Shown piece after piece: positions 61,039-64,000 of a stretch of 64,000 bases of DNA. How positions within the stretch are numbered: position 1 is the stretch's first letter; every line of letters starts with the position of its first letter. The notes beneath the pieces are model-generated. The model had not been told where the DNA came from, searched no databases, and was given only the letters and a program-made list of their open reading frames with translations. Origin of the DNA: an uncultured Ruminococcus sp. Lineage in GTDB: Bacteria; Bacillota; Clostridia; Oscillospirales; Ruminococcaceae. The stretch is taken from the NCBI RefSeq assembly GCF_947301925.1, contig NZ_CAMYUE010000003.1, positions 186,001 to 250,000 on the forward strand, given 5' to 3'. A program made the translations under genes and the position numbers.

Positions 61039-62973
61039 TTATACTCTTTTCAGGTGGCGGGACTGTTTTTTTCTGCGTTTTTCGTCGTACATCCTGTTAT
61101 CCGCCTCGGTGACGAAGTAGAATATATCCTGCCCCGTTTTAGGTCTGGCTATGGTATACCCCGTACTTGCGCCGAGAACATAAGGATTGCGGCCGCTGCT
61201 GTTTATCTCCGCGATACCGGCCTCTATCCGCTGTGAGAGCTGCTGGGCCTGTTCTTCGGTGTAATCGGCGCCGAACACTATGAACTCATCTCCGCCGAAG
61301 CGGCAGAATATCTCGCCGTCTGTGCATACTCTGCGCAGTATCTCCGCTGTATTGCAAATGGCCTGATCGCCTGTACTGTGTCCGTAGGTATCGTTTATGG
61401 ACTTGAGACCGTCAAGGTCAATGAACATCAGCATGATATCCCGGCTGTTCTTTACACAATCGCGGTATATGTCCTCGGTGGCCTGCACGAAGCCGTTGCG
61501 GTTGTATATACCCGAGAAGGTATCCTTGGTATAGAGGTTTGCAAGACGGTCTACGGCGTATTCAAGACACATGAGCTTCCGCAGGTTTTCCAGTGAGTTG
61601 CAGATATTAATGCAGAAGGTCTCGAACATGATGTTCTGGAGTGCCAGTCTTGTGCTTTTTATGGCCATATATCCGAGACAGCGCTCGCCGAAGTGCAGGG
61701 GAGTGATATAGTATATCTTGCCCGATTCTCCCGTATCAGTCGCAGGAGGCAGTATATCCCTTGACTTTATCTTTCCGCACTCCATGAATTCGCCGTTGAC
61801 GTAGGCTATGGGCACAGAGACCTCCTCGGTGTAGGCGACGGGGACAGGCTGATCTGTATGGTTTGCTGCTGCAGGATTGTCCACAGCGGTCTCGGAGTCC
61901 CAGTTATCGCAGAGACAGAAGTAGAATTCATCGGGATGTATCTCCACGGCAGTGCGCTTCAGTGTGGTTATGTAGTCGTCGAAGTTGTTGCAGGCCTCCA
62001 GCTGGGTGGACATCCTGTTCAGAACGGCCATATATATCTGTACGGTCTCAAAGTTGGAATAATTGCGGAAATTGAGATCCTTCAGCTGGTTCACATCAGA
62101 GAGAGCATTGTGGCAGCAGCCGCAGCTCTCGGTAAATCTTGCCGACATATTGAGTATGACGTTTCTCTGCTGACGGTTTCCGTTTAAGTGCTCGCGGAGC
62201 ATCTTGCAGGCAAGTCTGCCCGACATTGTCAGCGGACGGTCTACGGAGGTGAGCTCCACCTGGAAGTTGTGGCTGTTGTAGGTGTTGTCGAAGCCTGTGA
62301 CCGCAACGTCCTCCGGGACCTTGTAGCCTCTTGAACGCAGAGTTGTTATTGCGGAGGCTGCCATAACGTCATTGGCACAGATAACTGCCCTGGGCATATG
62401 GGGCAGGTTATCGGTGAAGTGCTCAATGGCGGCCTTGCCCGAGGGAGCGCGGAAATCGCCGTAGTATATGGCGTCTTCGCTGATGCTGATACCGTTTTCC
62501 TTCAGGGCGGTACAGAATGCAGCGAGCCTGTCGGAGCTCTCGGAGTTGTCCGCAGGTCCCGAGATATAGGCGATATCCCTGTAGCCGTGGACCTTTATCA
62601 TATGCTCGGTTATACTGCGCATGGCGGTCTTGTTGTCGATGCCTATATGATAGAAGCAGGGGACGTCCTTGTCGATGCTTACGGCAGGGATCCCTGCATT
62701 TTTTATCTTTTCTGTTATATCCTTCATAACATGACGTGAGGACAGGGTGTTGGTGAGCAGGATAGCGCCGTCGAAGTCTGAGAAATCGGGAAGCTCGAAG
62801 ATGTTGAATTCGCCGATCTCATGTCTGGGACTGTTCATTTCGCCGCTGAAGGACACAAAGGCCGACACATTGAGACCGAATTCGGCAGCTCCCGAAGATA
62901 TTCCGCGGAGTATAGCGCTCTGATAGCTCTGGCCTATCTCCTCCACGATCAGCGCGATCCTTTTAGTATCCAT
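61039..62973 (-). CDS. LacI-like sugar-sensor / GGDEF fusion protein
   Basis: This 644-residue cytosolic protein has an N-terminal periplasmic-binding-like domain of the LacI sensor type (about 5-290: RIALIVEEIGQSYQSAILRGI, GIPAVSIDKD, AVICANDVMAASAITTLRSRG, VAVTGFDNT), but no DNA-binding head. A middle region (about 300-470) may be a GAF-like or helical link. The C-terminal GGDEF domain (about 475-644) has FGGDEF (560-564) and DLDGLKSINDTYGHS, so it should make c-di-GMP. The RxxD inhibition site is absent. The start is ATG 62973 with AAAGGAGGGG; the extension to 63012 is not needed. Confidence 0.9.
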   Translation of the reverse strand: MDTKRIALIVEEIGQSYQSAILRGISSGAAEFGLNVSAFVSFSGEMNSPRHEIGEFNIFELPDFSDFDGAILLTNTLSSRHVMKDITEKIKNAGIPAVSIDKDVPCFYHIGIDNKTAMRSITEHMIKVHGYRDIAYISGPADNSESSDRLAAFCTALKENGISISEDAIYYGDFRAPSGKAAIEHFTDNLPHMPRAVICANDVMAASAITTLRSRGYKVPEDVAVTGFDNTYNSHNFQVELTSVDRPLTMSGRLACKMLREHLNGNRQQRNVILNMSARFTESCGCCHNALSDVNQLKDLNFRNYSNFETVQIYMAVLNRMSTQLEACNNFDDYITTLKRTAVEIHPDEFYFCLCDNWDSETAVDNPAAANHTDQPVPVAYTEEVSVPIAYVNGEFMECGKIKSRDILPPATDTGESGKIYYITPLHFGERCLGYMAIKSTRLALQNIMFETFCINICNSLENLRKLMCLEYAVDRLANLYTKDTFSGIYNRNGFVQATEDIYRDCVKNSRDIMLMFIDLDGLKSINDTYGHSTGDQAICNTAEILRRVCTDGEIFCRFGGDEFIVFGADYTEEQAQQLSQRIEAGIAEINSSGRNPYVLGASTGYTIARPKTGQDIFYFVTEADNRMYDEKRRKKQSRHLKRV

Positions 62974-63004
62974 TTCTGCCCCTCCTTTCCATATAGTCAT
63001 GTTA

Positions 63005-63014
63005 TATTGCAATA
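63005..63014. promoter_or_regulatory. Palindrome in the GGDEF gene leader
   Basis: TATTGCAATA is a perfect 10-base palindrome about 15 bases downstream of the -10 box, a good place for a repressor. Confidence 0.35.
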
Positions 63015-63027
63015 AAACTATATATTT

Positions 63028-63056
63028 ATTTTACTATACTTTTTGATAAAAATCAA
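63028..63056 (-). promoter_or_regulatory. Promoter of GGDEF fusion gene
   Basis: Minus strand TTGATT (63051-63056), a 17-base spacer and TAAAAT (63028-63033). Confidence 0.75.
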
Positions 63057-63083
63057 TAGATTTTTATTATAATATTCATTGGA

Positions 63084-63106
63084 TATATTAACGCTTCGTT
63101 AATATA
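63084..63106. promoter_or_regulatory. 23-base palindrome between divergent promoters
   Basis: TATATTAACG (63084-63093) and CGTTAATATA (63097-63106) are perfect inverted repeats around CTT. It lies about 28 bases upstream of the -35 box of the GGDEF gene. Operator or hairpin. Confidence 0.5.
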
Positions 63107-63225
63107 ATTATCCTGAGAGTAATAATCCTGTGGCCGATAACAAATAAGCATACAGCGGAAAGAAGTCGAAAAAACTCTCCGATTCTTGGATAATTTATAA
63201 TAAATGCCGAAAATCAAGGTGTATA

Positions 63226-63253
63226 TTGACAAATCTCAAAAAAATGGTATACT
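63226..63253 (+). promoter_or_regulatory. Promoter of pyrophosphatase gene
   Basis: TTGACA (63226-63231), a 16-base spacer and TATACT (63248-63253) with TGG ahead (extended -10). Confidence 0.8.
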
Positions 63254-63345
63254 AATTAGTAGGGGATAACGTCATATTAATGGCTTTATCAAATAATTCC
63301 GTATCTGTGCCCGACGCACAGGCGGAAATGCTGCGGAGGGAATTT

Positions 63346-63876
63346 ATGAATATCTGGCACAAGATCAGTCCTAAGAGAATAAATCCCGAAGATTTCATCG
63401 CAGTGATCGAGATAGGCAAGGGCAGCAAGATCAAGTATGAGCTCGACAAGGAAACGGGTCTCATCAAAATGGATCGCATACTCTATACCTCAACTCACTA
63501 TCCTGCGAACTACGGTTTTATCCCGAGGACCTATTCAGACGACAACGACCCCCTCGACGTTCTGGTGCTCTGCTCTGAGCAGCTCATGCCGCTTACGCTG
63601 GTAAGATGCTATCCTATCGGAGTTATCAGAATGCTTGACAACGGACATCTCGACGACAAGATCATCGCGATACCCTTTGACGATCCGAATTACAATATGT
63701 ACAAGGATATCGAGGAGCTTCCGAAGCACATTTTCGATGAGATGACGCATTTCTTCACAGTCTACAAGGAACTTGAAAACAAAACAACAGCCGTTAATGA
63801 GGTCGATCATGCCGAAATTGCAAAGAAGATTATCAGCGGGGATATTGAACGCTATATCGAAAACTTCTGCAAGTAA
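63346..63876 (+). CDS. ppa: Inorganic pyrophosphatase (class I)
   Basis: Splits pyrophosphate and pulls biosynthetic reactions forward. The start is set at ATG 63346 ([12 protein letters not shown]), five bases from GGAGGG, which matches where this family begins; an upstream ATG at 63280 has a poor site 14 bases away. The 176-residue protein has the family's E-R-rich and [11 protein letters not shown] metal motif, [11 protein letters not shown] and [10 protein letters not shown]. The leader of about 85 bases contains the alternative frame. Confidence 0.95.
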   Translation: MNIWHKISPKRINPEDFIAVIEIGKGSKIKYELDKETGLIKMDRILYTSTHYPANYGFIPRTYSDDNDPLDVLVLCSEQLMPLTLVRCYPIGVIRMLDNGHLDDKIIAIPFDDPNYNMYKDIEELPKHIFDEMTHFFTVYKELENKTTAVNEVDHAEIAKKIISGDIERYIENFCK

Positions 63877-63947
63877 GCGGTGCTCGTACCGAAAATGACT
63901 AAAAAGCGAAAGGAGTATCGCGCGTAAAAACGTGCGAAAACAGTATT

Positions 63948-64000
63948 ATGACAGCTTCAAGTGAAATTTTATTCGGCAGCGATTCAAATGTCGCACCTAT
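63948..64000 (+). CDS. Start of an unidentified gene (cut by window end)
   Basis: ATG 63948 opens MTASSEILFGSDSNVAP and is still open at the edge. AAAGGAG at 63909-63916 is 31 bases away, too far for a normal site, so the true start may lie elsewhere. The 17 residues do not allow a call. Confidence 0.3.
   Translation, partial: MTASSEILFGSDSNVAP

Overview
The window looks like chromosomal DNA of a fibre-degrading ruminal or gut Ruminococcus, most likely R. flavefaciens or a close relative. The basis is a set of secreted multi-modular xylan enzymes with type I dockerins and threonine-rich linkers. One gene has the GH11-CBM22-dockerin-GH16 plan known from R. flavefaciens XynD. Codon use, strong Shine-Dalgarno sites and low-GC Gram-positive promoters agree. 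No phage, IS transposase or CRISPR array was seen.

Layout. 1-5602: start of eno (minus) behind a structured leader, a P-type cation ATPase, a small HMA metal-binding protein, a dockerin-bearing M23 peptidase and a uridine kinase-like protein. 5653-25576: xylan island. It has two cellulosomal enzymes with near-identical GH11-CBM22 halves (GH11-CBM22-Doc-CE1 and GH11-CBM22-Doc-GH16-GH16), a GH43-CBM6-CBM22-Doc-CE1 enzyme and three AraC regulators. It ends in an operon of a DUF4380-like protein, GH3 beta-xylosidase, xylose isomerase, a sugar-binding lipoprotein and two ABC permeases. Read together: xylan and mixed-linkage glucan are cut and de-esterified outside the cell, oligosaccharides are imported, hydrolysed by GH3, and xylose is isomerised. 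No ATPase subunit or xylulokinase lies in the window.

25746-29656: fhs-tsaE-tsaB-rpiB-upp. 29698-37149: oxidoreductase, LURP-one protein, TrmH-type methylase, DUF4177, ligA, an ECF sigma/anti-sigma pair, a CpXC protein and CDP-alcohol phosphatidyltransferase. The last gene ends a long minus-strand operon (recJ-relA-MBL-hemZ-rlmD-pgs, 44941 down to 36661). 45064-46595: spoIIGA-sigE, a sporulation pair. 46793-54816: metallophosphoesterase, DEAD-box helicase with an unlisted 52-residue membrane protein attached, nudC, and an operon of a hypothetical gene, maf, DUF1015, DUF3781, a double GNAT and tcdA. 55032-63876: MATE exporter with a Gly/Pro repeat head, tRNA-Gln(UUG), two lipoproteins (one an orphan sugar-binding protein), dCMP deaminase, a radical SAM protein, a palindromic element, a sugar-sensor-GGDEF fusion and inorganic pyrophosphatase.

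The best candidates for undescribed biology are: (1) the leader of the radical SAM gene (59799-59912), where an 11-codon reading frame, a Shine-Dalgarno-sequestering stem and a competing pseudoknot-like fold share the same bases; (2) the multi-hairpin element at 60667-61036, which appears to sit inside the loop of an older terminator; (3) the three-hairpin leader of eno; (4) the sugar-sensor-diguanylate cyclase fusion; (5) a MITE-like repeat that supplies the end of maf. All functional statements are from reading sequence only; no searches were run.
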